Program-made: the position numbers and the translations under genes
DNA from: an uncultured Spirochaetaceae bacterium
GTDB lineage: Bacteria; Spirochaetota; Spirochaetia; Treponematales; Treponemataceae
Assembly: GCA_902773215.1 (NCBI GenBank)
Contig: CACYDQ010000250.1
Coordinates: 1 to 10,835, forward strand
Direction of reading: 5' to 3'
DNA length: 10,835 bases
Part shown: piece by piece, positions 1 through 6,285 of the stretch
Position numbering within the stretch: position 1 is the first letter of the stretch
Layout of the letters: the number at the start of each line of letters is the position of its first letter
Notes under the pieces: generated by a model
What the model was told of the DNA's origin: nothing
The model's input: the letters and a program-made list of their open reading frames with translations, nothing else
The model's database searches: none

Positions 1-587
1 CCGATGAGGATGGGCAGGCCGTAGAAGGCGACGAGCAGGCAGAGCTCCTTGTTCGCCTCGTTCTCCGGGCGGAAGGCGAGCACCGTCGCCCGCACTGAGG
101 ACAGGAGGAGGTCGCCCATGATGATGACCATGAAGGGGATGTACATGAAGCCCCGGACAAGCTCGCCGTCCTCGGTGATGCTGAAGAGCCAGCCCGTGAG
201 GGGGGTCGTGAGCGCGAGGAGTATCATCGCGAAGAAGGGGATGAAGGGCAGCCTCCTGTCGAAGTTCACCGGCTGCACCAGCTCCAGGCATCCGGTCAAA
301 AGCAGGAACATGGAGAAGGAGCAGGCATTTATGGCGACGTAGAGGAAGACGTTCGACAGCATGCGGAGGAACTGGGTCTTTGGCAGCACGTCCCAGTAGA
401 CGAGCACCCAGAAGATGTCCACCAGGCAGAAGACCACGAGCGACAGCATCAGGTTTATCAGGCGCAGGCGGTACTTGTTCCTGTCCGCGTCAATCAGCGT
501 CGTGAACAGGAGTATCGCCATGATGATGATGCAGAACTCATCGATGACCGAGTAGTAGAATGCCGCAGTGCGCGCCGCCAGATCCAC
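1..587 (-). CDS. Multi-TM membrane sensor-like protein, N-terminal part (C-terminus outside window)
   Basis: This minus-strand frame stays open from 587 to the window edge, giving 195 visible codons. The translation begins VDLAARTAAFYYSVIDEF and holds about six hydrophobic segments (roughly residues 9-31, 43-65, 75-98, 111-131, 143-165 and 180-195), with short charged turns such as DADRNKYR between them. The pattern resembles the N-terminal multi-TM module found before GGDEF (diguanylate cyclase) or histidine-kinase output domains in treponemes and clostridia. The output domain would lie beyond base 1, so the function is inference. The proposed start is GTG at 585-587, directly after the pyrE stop and in the same frame. 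A GGAAG lies 3 nt upstream. The first in-frame ATG (codon 24) would cut into TM1, so GTG is preferred. Co-transcription with pyrE is likely. Confidence 0.6.
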   Translation of the reverse strand, partial: MDLAARTAAFYYSVIDEFCIIIMAILLFTTLIDADRNKYRLRLINLMLSLVVFCLVDIFWVLVYWDVLPKTQFLRMLSNVFLYVAINACSFSMFLLLTGCLELVQPVNFDRRLPFIPFFAMILLALTTPLTGWLFSITEDGELVRGFMYIPFMVIIMGDLLLSSVRATVLAFRPENEANKELCLLVAFYGLPILI

Positions 588-1277
588 TTACTTCCGTGCC
601 CCCCACTCGGCGTAGTACGCGTCAAGCTCTTTCTTGATTCCGTCCGTTATGACCCCGTCCCCGCCGGGCTTGTAGAGGTGCTCGATGACCTCCTCCATCG
701 TGACGATGGCGCGGGCGGGGAAGCCGTAGCGCCCGGTGATGGAGTCGAGCGCGCTCTTGTCCGTGTCCAGGCCTTTCTCCATGCGGTTCAGGCTGACCAT
801 CTCGCCGACTATCGTCAGCTTGTCCTTGTCCTCCGCCTGGCTCATGATGACGGGCATGGTCTCGTCAATCGACTTGCCGGAGGTGGTCACGTCCTCGATT
901 ATCACGATGCGGTCGCCCGCGCGGATCTCGCTCCCGAGCAAGAGGCCCTTGTCCGCCCCGTGGTCCTTGGCCTCCTTACGGTCAGAGCAGTAACGGATTT
1001 CCTTGCCGTAGAGACGGCTGTAGGCGATGACCGTGGCGACCGCGAGGGGAATTCCCTTGTAGGCGGGCCCGAACAGCAGGTCAAAGTCGTCCCCGAAGTT
1101 GTCATGGATGGCGTGCGCGTAGAATTCTCCCAGGCGGGACAGCTGGCTCCCGGTGACGTAGCCCCCCGCGTTCATGAAGAAGGGGGACTTCCGGCCGCTC
1201 TTGAGCGTGAACGAGCCGAACTTGAGCACCTTGCTCTCTACCATGAAGTCGATGAAGTCTCTCTTGTACTGTTCCAT
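588..1277 (-). CDS. pyrE: Orotate phosphoribosyltransferase
   Basis: The 229-residue product joins orotate and PRPP to give orotidine 5'-phosphate, the fifth step of de novo pyrimidine synthesis in the cytoplasm. It has the family signatures in order: KSGRKSPFFMNAG (26-38), FGPAYKGIPLA (69-79), the flexible catalytic-loop motif RKEAKDHG (100-107) and the PRPP-binding motif IVIIEDVTTSGKS (124-136). The length suits the family. The ATG at 1275-1277 (MEQYKRDF) is chosen because homology begins there. The same frame stays open a further 177 codons upstream, but only as an out-of-frame reading of the glycosyltransferase gene. No Shine-Dalgarno precedes the ATG and a good promoter ends 6 nt before it, so the mRNA may be leaderless. 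The next gene starts immediately after its stop codon. Confidence 0.95.
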   Translation of the reverse strand: MEQYKRDFIDFMVESKVLKFGSFTLKSGRKSPFFMNAGGYVTGSQLSRLGEFYAHAIHDNFGDDFDLLFGPAYKGIPLAVATVIAYSRLYGKEIRYCSDRKEAKDHGADKGLLLGSEIRAGDRIVIIEDVTTSGKSIDETMPVIMSQAEDKDKLTIVGEMVSLNRMEKGLDTDKSALDSITGRYGFPARAIVTMEEVIEHLYKPGGDGVITDGIKKELDAYYAEWGARK

Positions 1278-1283
1278 AACTAC

Positions 1284-1312
1284 AGTATATACGAGATGGC
1301 GGGAAAAGTCCA
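1284..1312 (-). promoter_or_regulatory. Promoter of pyrE
   Basis: On the minus strand, TGGACT (1307-1312, 4/6 match to TTGACA) and TATACT (1284-1289, 5/6 match to TATAAT) are separated by exactly 17 bp. Only 6 nt lie between the -10 box and the pyrE ATG, which puts the expected transcription start at or next to the A of the start codon. It lies in the 56-nt gap after the glycosyltransferase stop, so pyrE can be transcribed on its own. I see no terminator between the two genes, so readthrough from the glycosyltransferase is also possible. Confidence 0.7.
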
Positions 1313-1333
1313 TCGAATCGCTTGGAAAGCGGG

Positions 1334-2377
1334 CTACTTTGTCTGGAATCGGACCAGCTTTGCCGTCAGGACGTATGCCCACAGGACGGCTTTCATGACG
1401 TGGGTTCTCTCGAACAGGCTCATCAGGAAGATGACGGCCCTGAACCTGAACGGCTCCCCGTTGTCCCGGATGAGGGTCAGCTTCCGGTTCCTGAGGTAGC
1501 CGGGGAAGGCCTCCCGCTGCAGGTCCCTGAGCTTCCCGTAATAGTCCTGCGCGGCCCGTGGCGGCAGGAGGCGTGAGTACTGGAGAATCATGAAATAATA
1601 CTGCTTTATGAAAAGCAGCTGAAAGTCCTCCCTTTCCCTGGCGAATGCCTCCGCGTCGAACGAGCCCGTGAGCGTGCCCAGAGCCTCCAGCGTCTCCCGC
1701 TGCAGGGCAATCCTCCGCTCGATGGACCAGTTGCGGAAGCCGCTCGTGCTGTTTTCCCGGTACAGGAGGGTGTATTTTGCCTCCGGCACGCAGAGGAAGG
1801 ATGTGCAATGGTAGTTGAACGCGGTCTGGACATACAGGTCCTCCATGACGTTCCTGCTCTCGTTAAACTCTATGCCGTTGCTGACGAATATGTCCCGCCG
1901 GAAAAAGGTCGCGTGGAACATCCCCTCCGTCCACTTCGTCGTGCGGGGCGTGGTCATCCTGACGCTGCTCTTGCCGCTCTCCGCGTTGAGCACCCGGATG
2001 CGGAAGCGCAGTTTGTCCAGCTGCCCCCCGGACAGGTACTTGTGCCCCTGCTCAAGGAAGTCGTCGTCCATCCAGTCGTCGCTGTCATGGAACACGACGT
2101 ACTGCCCCCGGGCGGTTCTGAGCCCCAGCCCCTTGCTGTAGCCGATTCCGTGGTTCTGCGGGGAGGGGAGGAAGGTAATGCTCATCTCCGGGTTCTCGCC
2201 GATGAAGCGCCTGATGACCTCCACCGAGTCGTCGCTGCTCGCATCGTCGGTTATGACGAGCTCAAAGTCCCTGAAGGTCTGCCTCCTGCATTGTTCCAGG
2301 CATGTACCGATGTAGCTGGCGGAGTTGTATGAGGGGATTATAATCGAAAAGAATGGGCCGGACAAAACTTTCTGCAT
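1334..2377 (-). CDS. Family 2 glycosyltransferase
   Basis: This 347-residue protein has the GT-A fold signatures of family 2: FSIIIPSYN (10-18), the nucleotide-binding ITDDASSDDS (42-51), and HDSDDW (97-102) with the metal-binding DxD at 98-100. A later NVMEDLYVQTAF stretch suits the acceptor-side acidic motif. It would move a sugar from an activated donor to a surface glycan, glycolipid or protein; donor and acceptor cannot be read from the sequence. No clear TM segment is present, though the C-terminus is hydrophobic enough to touch the membrane. The start is uncertain: AAGGAG abuts the ATG with no spacer, an AGGGG 7 nt upstream could serve instead, and TTG at codon 5 is 12 nt from AAGGAG. 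It is divergent from an acyltransferase gene, which suggests a shared role in surface polysaccharide. Confidence 0.87.
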   Translation of the reverse strand: MQKVLSGPFFSIIIPSYNSASYIGTCLEQCRRQTFRDFELVITDDASSDDSVEVIRRFIGENPEMSITFLPSPQNHGIGYSKGLGLRTARGQYVVFHDSDDWMDDDFLEQGHKYLSGGQLDKLRFRIRVLNAESGKSSVRMTTPRTTKWTEGMFHATFFRRDIFVSNGIEFNESRNVMEDLYVQTAFNYHCTSFLCVPEAKYTLLYRENSTSGFRNWSIERRIALQRETLEALGTLTGSFDAEAFAREREDFQLLFIKQYYFMILQYSRLLPPRAAQDYYGKLRDLQREAFPGYLRNRKLTLIRDNGEPFRFRAVIFLMSLFERTHVMKAVLWAYVLTAKLVRFQTK

Positions 2378-2432
2378 CTCCTTGCCCCTGCGGGCGGATT
2401 CCCATTATATCCCTTTTTCGCCCGTATGTCAG
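2378..2432 (-). promoter_or_regulatory. Promoter-leader module, copy 1 (glycosyltransferase)
   Basis: On the minus strand, CTGACA (2427-2432, 5/6) and a perfect TATAAT (2404-2409) are 17 bp apart. Eight nt after the -10 comes a small stem-loop, GCCC-GCAG-GGGC (2384-2395), then AAGGAG (2378-2383) against the ATG. Transcription should start within a base or two of the stem, so the mRNA would carry a 5'-terminal hairpin followed by the ribosome site. The same arrangement, with a 15-nt identical leader segment, recurs at 3868-3929 inside copA. Confidence 0.75.
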
Positions 2433-2473
2433 CCGGGGCCGGACATCTTCCGTGGCGGACTGGTCCCGCTCCA

Positions 2474-2503
2474 CTAGCAACGGGGCACGAATCGTGCTAG
2501 AAT
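2474..2503 (+). promoter_or_regulatory. Acyltransferase -10 region with overlapping palindromes
   Basis: TAGAAT (2498-2503, 5/6 match to TATAAT) lies 7 nt before the acyltransferase ATG. No convincing -35 is seen 17 bp upstream (TAGCAA, 3/6). A perfect palindrome, GCACGA-A-TCGTGC (2485-2497), ends against the -10 box, and a second inverted repeat, CTAGCA (2474-2479) with TGCTAG (2495-2500), overlaps it. A weak -35 with a spacer palindrome suits an activated or repressed promoter. The regulator is unknown. Confidence 0.5.
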
Positions 2504-2510
2504 AACCGCC

Positions 2511-3629
2511 ATGACGGGAAAAGATTCGGTTCTGGCAAGCGGCGGCCCCCTGCCCCCATCCGGGGCGAGGAACGCGGGAATAGACCTTTACAAGATTCTG
2601 TGCATGTTCTTCGTGATATGCTTCCATTTTTCCGATCACGGGTCGGTTCAAATCACCGCGAACGATGAGATTACGCTCAACTGGGTTGTCCTCGCCGTAT
2701 CGCGGATCTTCGGGGGAATCTGCAACTGCGCGTTCGTCCTGAGCACGGGTTATTTTCTCTGCGAAAAGAAAGCGAGCCTCGCGAGAATCGCGCGGCTCTG
2801 GCTTCAGGTCCTGTTCTACTCGGTCCTTTGCGGGACGGCGGCCTTCCTGCTGGGACTGGAGCCGCTCTCGCTGGTATCGCTCGCGAAGATGCTCCTGCCC
2901 GTCACTTTCGCCGAGTACTGGTATTTCACCGATTACATCATCCTTGTCCTCGCCTCCCCGCTCATCAACCTGCTTCTGGACAAGACGGACAGGAGGCAGC
3001 ACCTCTTCCTCGTCGCGTTCTGCTTCCTGATAACTGTCTGGTTCCCGGCGTTCGGCATCCTGTATGTTTCCGGCAAATTCAACTTCTGTTTCTTCTTCCT
3101 CTATATCCTGGCCGCGTACCTCAGGAAGTACAGGCCGGAGGACAGGTTCGGGGCATCCGTGTACGGCTGGCTCGGGGGAGCGTTTTTTCTCCTTGAGGTT
3201 CTGAGCATTTTCGCAGTCAGGGTTTATAATACGATTTCTGGGGATGACAGGCCCTTCTGGTCGTTCGTCTGGGGCATGGACAGGCTTCCCTGCATCATAA
3301 CGTCGCTCTTCCTCTTCATCTTCTTTTCCAAGCTGAGGCTTCGGAACAACAAGCTCATCGCGTTCGTGACGCCCTCGCTCTTCGCGGTCTACCTGCTGCA
3401 GATTGGCAGGCTCTGGAAGCTCTGGTTCCGGATCCTGTTCGACAACGGGGGAACCTACGGGACAAAGCTGATGATACCGCAGCTCGTCATCTGCTCCGCC
3501 GTGATTTTTGCCTCCGCCATCCTGATTGACAAAATCAGGATGTATGCCTTTGAGCGTCCCCTGCTCGCGCTCCTCAGGAAATGCACGGGCAGGCAGCCCG
3601 GAGCCGGTGGCAGCCCCGGTGCTTCCTGA
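2511..3629 (+). CDS. Membrane acyltransferase, acyltransferase-3 family
   Basis: This 372-residue integral membrane protein opens, after a short polar leader, with ARNAGIDLYKILCMFFVICFHF (in two parts: ARNAGIDLYK and FFVICFHF), the usual first-helix signature of acyltransferase family 3 (OafA/WcaD-like O-acetylases). His39 in FHFSDHG is the expected catalytic histidine. About ten hydrophobic segments follow, ending near residue 345 with a basic tail. Such proteins transfer acetyl or succinyl groups to surface polysaccharides. The substrate is unknown; the divergent glycosyltransferase makes a glycan target plausible. The ATG has no Shine-Dalgarno (AACCGCC precedes it) and a -10 box 7 nt upstream, so the mRNA may be leaderless. 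The stop lies 4 nt from the copA stop on the other strand. Confidence 0.85.
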   Translation: MTGKDSVLASGGPLPPSGARNAGIDLYKILCMFFVICFHFSDHGSVQITANDEITLNWVVLAVSRIFGGICNCAFVLSTGYFLCEKKASLARIARLWLQVLFYSVLCGTAAFLLGLEPLSLVSLAKMLLPVTFAEYWYFTDYIILVLASPLINLLLDKTDRRQHLFLVAFCFLITVWFPAFGILYVSGKFNFCFFFLYILAAYLRKYRPEDRFGASVYGWLGGAFFLLEVLSIFAVRVYNTISGDDRPFWSFVWGMDRLPCIITSLFLFIFFSKLRLRNNKLIAFVTPSLFAVYLLQIGRLWKLWFRILFDNGGTYGTKLMIPQLVICSAVIFASAILIDKIRMYAFERPLLALLRKCTGRQPGAGGSPGAS

Positions 3630-3633
3630 CCCG

Positions 3634-3867
3634 CTAGCCTACGAACGTGTAGCCGGCCCCCTCGATTGCCTCACGCAACTTGTCGTCTGAGACGGGCTTG
3701 CTACAGCGGATGACGACCTCGCCCTTCTCGTGGCTGGCCGTCGCCTCCGTAATCCCGCCGACCTTCTCCAGTGCCTCCTTGACGTGCTTCTCGCAGTTGC
3801 AGCACATGAGTCCCTCGACCTTGAGCGTCCGCTCGGTCACTTCCTTTTCCTTTCCGAATCCAAACAT
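3634..3867 (-). CDS. Possible free CopZ-like copper chaperone from an internal start in copA
   Basis: An in-frame ATG at 3865-3867 opens a 77-residue product (MFGFGKEKEV...) that is exactly the C-terminal HMA domain of CopA. It has the Cys-x-x-Cys copper site (Cys22 and Cys25, with an extra Cys23) and the compact size of CopZ/Atx1 chaperones, which carry cytoplasmic Cu(I) to CopA. AAGGAG lies 6 nt before the ATG and a CTGACA-17-TATAAT promoter lies just upstream, both inside the copA frame. E. coli also makes a chaperone from its copA gene, by programmed frameshifting; here an internal promoter and start could do the same. Whether the short form is made is inference. The domain could also work only as part of CopA. 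Confidence 0.45.
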   Translation of the reverse strand: MFGFGKEKEVTERTLKVEGLMCCNCEKHVKEALEKVGGITEATASHEKGEVVIRCSKPVSDDKLREAIEGAGYTFVG

Positions 3868-6189
3868 CCATATCTCCTTGCCCCTGACGGGCGTTTTTCT
3901 ATTATACGCTGATTTTATCTTCCTGTCAGCCAAGTTCAGGCGGAGGGCGTTCATGCAGACCGTGAAGCTGGACAGGCTCATCGCCGCCGCCCCGAACATC
4001 GGGTTCATCTTGAGCCCGAATGCCTTATACCATACCCCTGCGGCGACGGGTATCAGTATGATGTTGTAGAAGAAGGCCCAGAAGAGGTTCTCGCGGATGT
4101 TCGCGAGCGTCGCCCGTCCCAGGCGGATTGCCGACACGACCCCGGACAGCGACCCGCCTGTCAGCACGAGGTCGGCTGAGTCTATGGCGATGTCCGTCCC
4201 CGCACCCACCGCCATCCCAAGGTCGGCCCGGGTCAGGGCGGGCGCGTCGTTTATGCCGTCCCCGACCATCGCGACCTTTCCCTTCCGCTGCAAATTCCTG
4301 ACAGCTTCTTCCTTGCCCCCGGGCAGTACCCCTGCAATCACCTCATCCACCCCGGCCTCACGTGCGATAGCCCGGGCTGTCAGCTCGTTGTCGCCGGTCA
4401 GCATGACAACGTGCAGGCCGAGCTCCTTCATCGCCCCGATTGCCTCCCGGCTGTCCGCCCTGAGCGTGTCTGCGACGGCGAGAATCCCGAGAAGCGTCCC
4501 GTCCCGCGCGAAGAGCAGGGGTGTCTTGCCCTGCCCGCCGAGTTCCTCCGCCTTCGCCCGCATACCGCCGGGAACTTCCAGCTGCCCCGAGACATACGAA
4601 AGGCTTCCGCCCTCAAGCTTCCTTCCTTTCCCGTCACGTGCGGAAAGCCCCTTCCCGCCCAGGGCTACGAAATCCGCCGTCTCCCCCGCCGACATCCCCC
4701 GATCGGTACAGTAGTCCAGTATGGCATGCGCGAGCGGGTGCTCGCTTTTCGCTTCCAGGTCCAGGGCAGCCTGGAGCAGCTCTGTCTCCGCCACTCCGTC
4801 CGCCGGGAGGATGTCGGTCAGCTCAGGCTTCCCGTTCGTAATCGTCCCGGTCTTGTCCAGCGCGACCAGCCGGATGCGGGCGGCCTCCTCCAGCGCGGCG
4901 GAAGTCTTGAACAGGATGCCGTTCCTCGCCCCCACCCCGCTTGCGACCATGATGGCGACCGGGGTGGCAAGGCCCAGGGCGCAGGGGCAGGAGACGACGA
5001 GGACGGAGATGGCACGCCCGAGCGCGAAGGGAAATGCCTCCCCCGCAAAAAGCCATGCCGCGAGCGTGACGGCGGACACCGCAATGACCGAAGGGACGAA
5101 CACGCCGCTCACCTTGTCCGCAAGCCGCGCGATGGGTGCCTTGGTTGCCGCCGCCTCGCTGACGAGGGCGATTATCTGCGACAGGGTGCTGTCCTTTCCG
5201 ACGCGGGTCGCCCGGCAGCGGAGGAAGCCGCTCTTGTTGACGGTCGCCGCACTGACCGCGCTCCCCTCCTCCTTGTCCACAGGAATACTCTCGCCGGTCA
5301 GGGCGGACTCGTCCACGGCGGAAGACCCTTCAATCACGATTCCGTCGGCGGGTATGCTCTCGCCTGGCCTGACGACAAAGATGTCTCCCGCCACAAGACC
5401 GGAGACAGGTATCTCCGTCTCCTTTCCGTCGCGGATGACCGTCGCAGTCTTGGGCGACAAGCGCATCAGGCTCTTAAGCGCGTCCGTCGTATGCCCCTTG
5501 CTGAGGGATTCCAGAAGCTTACCGAGCGTGATGAGGGCGACAATCATCGCCGCGCTCTCGAAGTAGAGGGAATGCATCTGCCCGGCAAGCCGCGCGGGGT
5601 CTCTGGCCACAGATTCCGTCATGAGGAAGAGTACTGCCGTACTGTATGCGAAGCTCACGCCCGAGCCGAGCGCGACGAGCGTGTCCATATTGGGGCCGCC
5701 GTGCAGGAGGGCAGTGAAGCCCGACGTAAAGAAACGCCCGTTTATCAGCATGACGGTTGCGGCAAGAATCATCTCAAGCAGGGCGCAGGCGACGTGGTTC
5801 CCCGCGAAGAAGGACGGGAGCGGCCAGCCGAGCATGCCGTGCCCCATGCTGACGTACATGAGGGAAAGAAGTATTATAATGGAAGAAATGAGCCGCCGCC
5901 TGAGCGGGGCGGATGTTTTGTCGGCAAGCAGGTCCTCGCCGTCCGCCGAGGCAGCTTCCCCGTCAGGACTTCCGGACAGAGCCGGCTGCCCCGAAAGCCT
6001 CCGGGCCCCGTAGCCCGCCTTCTTGACGGCGGCAATGACACGGGAGGGAGGAACATCGCCCTCCACCCCCATCGAATTGGTGAGGAGGCTGACCGAACAG
6101 CTGGTCACGCCCTCAAGCCTGGAGACAGCCTTCTCCACCCGCGCCTGACATGCCGCGCAGCTCATTCCCGTGACGGCGTAACGTTCCAT
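3634..6189 (-). CDS. copA: Cu(I)-exporting P1B-type ATPase with a metal-binding domain at each end
   Basis: This 851-residue pump exports Cu(I) across the inner membrane using ATP. In order it has an N-terminal HMA domain with GMSCAAC (8-14), a linker, paired TM helices with a His/Met-rich loop (MGHGM near 115-119), the actuator TGES (298-301), the TM metal site CPC (401-403), the phosphorylation motif DKTGT (445-449), SEHPLA (482-487), GDGINDAP (643-650), and YN (708-709) with MSLSS (737-741), which together mark the Cu(I) subclass P1B-1. A second HMA domain (about 785-851) carries GLMCCNC. The ATG at 6187-6189 is chosen because AGGAGG (6197-6202) is 7 nt away; a TTG two codons upstream has only 1 nt of spacing. 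C-terminal HMA domains occur in related ATPases. Unusually, the linker to this one encodes a near-consensus promoter and ribosome site. Confidence 0.95.
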   Translation of the reverse strand: MERYAVTGMSCAACQARVEKAVSRLEGVTSCSVSLLTNSMGVEGDVPPSRVIAAVKKAGYGARRLSGQPALSGSPDGEAASADGEDLLADKTSAPLRRRLISSIIILLSLMYVSMGHGMLGWPLPSFFAGNHVACALLEMILAATVMLINGRFFTSGFTALLHGGPNMDTLVALGSGVSFAYSTAVLFLMTESVARDPARLAGQMHSLYFESAAMIVALITLGKLLESLSKGHTTDALKSLMRLSPKTATVIRDGKETEIPVSGLVAGDIFVVRPGESIPADGIVIEGSSAVDESALTGESIPVDKEEGSAVSAATVNKSGFLRCRATRVGKDSTLSQIIALVSEAAATKAPIARLADKVSGVFVPSVIAVSAVTLAAWLFAGEAFPFALGRAISVLVVSCPCALGLATPVAIMVASGVGARNGILFKTSAALEEAARIRLVALDKTGTITNGKPELTDILPADGVAETELLQAALDLEAKSEHPLAHAILDYCTDRGMSAGETADFVALGGKGLSARDGKGRKLEGGSLSYVSGQLEVPGGMRAKAEELGGQGKTPLLFARDGTLLGILAVADTLRADSREAIGAMKELGLHVVMLTGDNELTARAIAREAGVDEVIAGVLPGGKEEAVRNLQRKGKVAMVGDGINDAPALTRADLGMAVGAGTDIAIDSADLVLTGGSLSGVVSAIRLGRATLANIRENLFWAFFYNIILIPVAAGVWYKAFGLKMNPMFGAAAMSLSSFTVCMNALRLNLADRKIKSAYNRKTPVRGKEIWMFGFGKEKEVTERTLKVEGLMCCNCEKHVKEALEKVGGITEATASHEKGEVVIRCSKPVSDDKLREAIEGAGYTFVG
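3868..3929 (-). promoter_or_regulatory. Promoter-leader module, copy 2 (inside copA)
   Basis: Minus strand: CTGACA (3924-3929, 5/6) and a perfect TATAAT (3901-3906) are 17 bp apart. Eight nt later comes the stem-loop GCCC-GTCAG-GGGC (3880-3892), then AAGGAG (3874-3879) with 6 nt to the in-frame ATG. The module is read through in the copA frame as the linker from about residue 755 to 774 (ends KEIW). The -35, -10, both spacings, the stem and 15 leader bases match the copy at 2378-2432. Confidence 0.7.
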
Positions 6190-6196
6190 AAGCAAG

Positions 6197-6246
6197 CCTC
6201 CTGTCCGTAATTAGCTTACAGTAACATACGAGCGGGCTTTGTGCAA
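6197..6246 (-). promoter_or_regulatory. copA upstream region: ribosome site and short palindrome
   Basis: AGGAGG (6197-6202) is a strong ribosome site 7 nt before the copA ATG and decides the start. Upstream lies a short perfect inverted repeat, TTAC-T-GTAA on the minus strand (6216-6224). A weak TTGCAC (6241-6246) with TACTGT (6218-6223) at 17 bp scores only 3/6 for each box. The palindrome would overlap that -10, so an operator is possible, but neither the promoter nor a recognised copper-regulator box is convincing. Confidence 0.3.
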
Positions 6247-6285
6247 GCGGTCTGTCCCGGAACGGGAGGGTAAGTGACGGCGGCC

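Noticed and set aside
588..1808. Extended 406-codon version of pyrE
   Set aside because: The extra N-terminus is an out-of-frame reading of the glycosyltransferase gene. PyrE homology starts at 1277, right after a good promoter.
4308..4326. Third copy of the promoter-leader module inside copA
   Set aside because: The minus strand reads GGGGGCAAGGAAG here, but no -10 or -35 box is present at the right distance. It encodes the conserved LPGGKEEAV stretch of the ATPase.
6193..6195. TTG as the copA start
   Set aside because: It is only 1 nt from AGGAGG. The ATG two codons later has the ideal 7-nt spacing.
4411..6210. Plus-strand open frame of 599 codons opposite copA
   Set aside because: It lies antisense to a well-supported copA and gives Arg/Gly/His-rich low-complexity protein with no family motif. 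Such frames are expected opposite GC-rich genes.
6255..6267. Hairpin TCCCG-TTC-CGGGA as terminator of the lipoprotein gene
   Set aside because: The stem has only 5 bp and no T-run follows, so it does not qualify as an intrinsic terminator.
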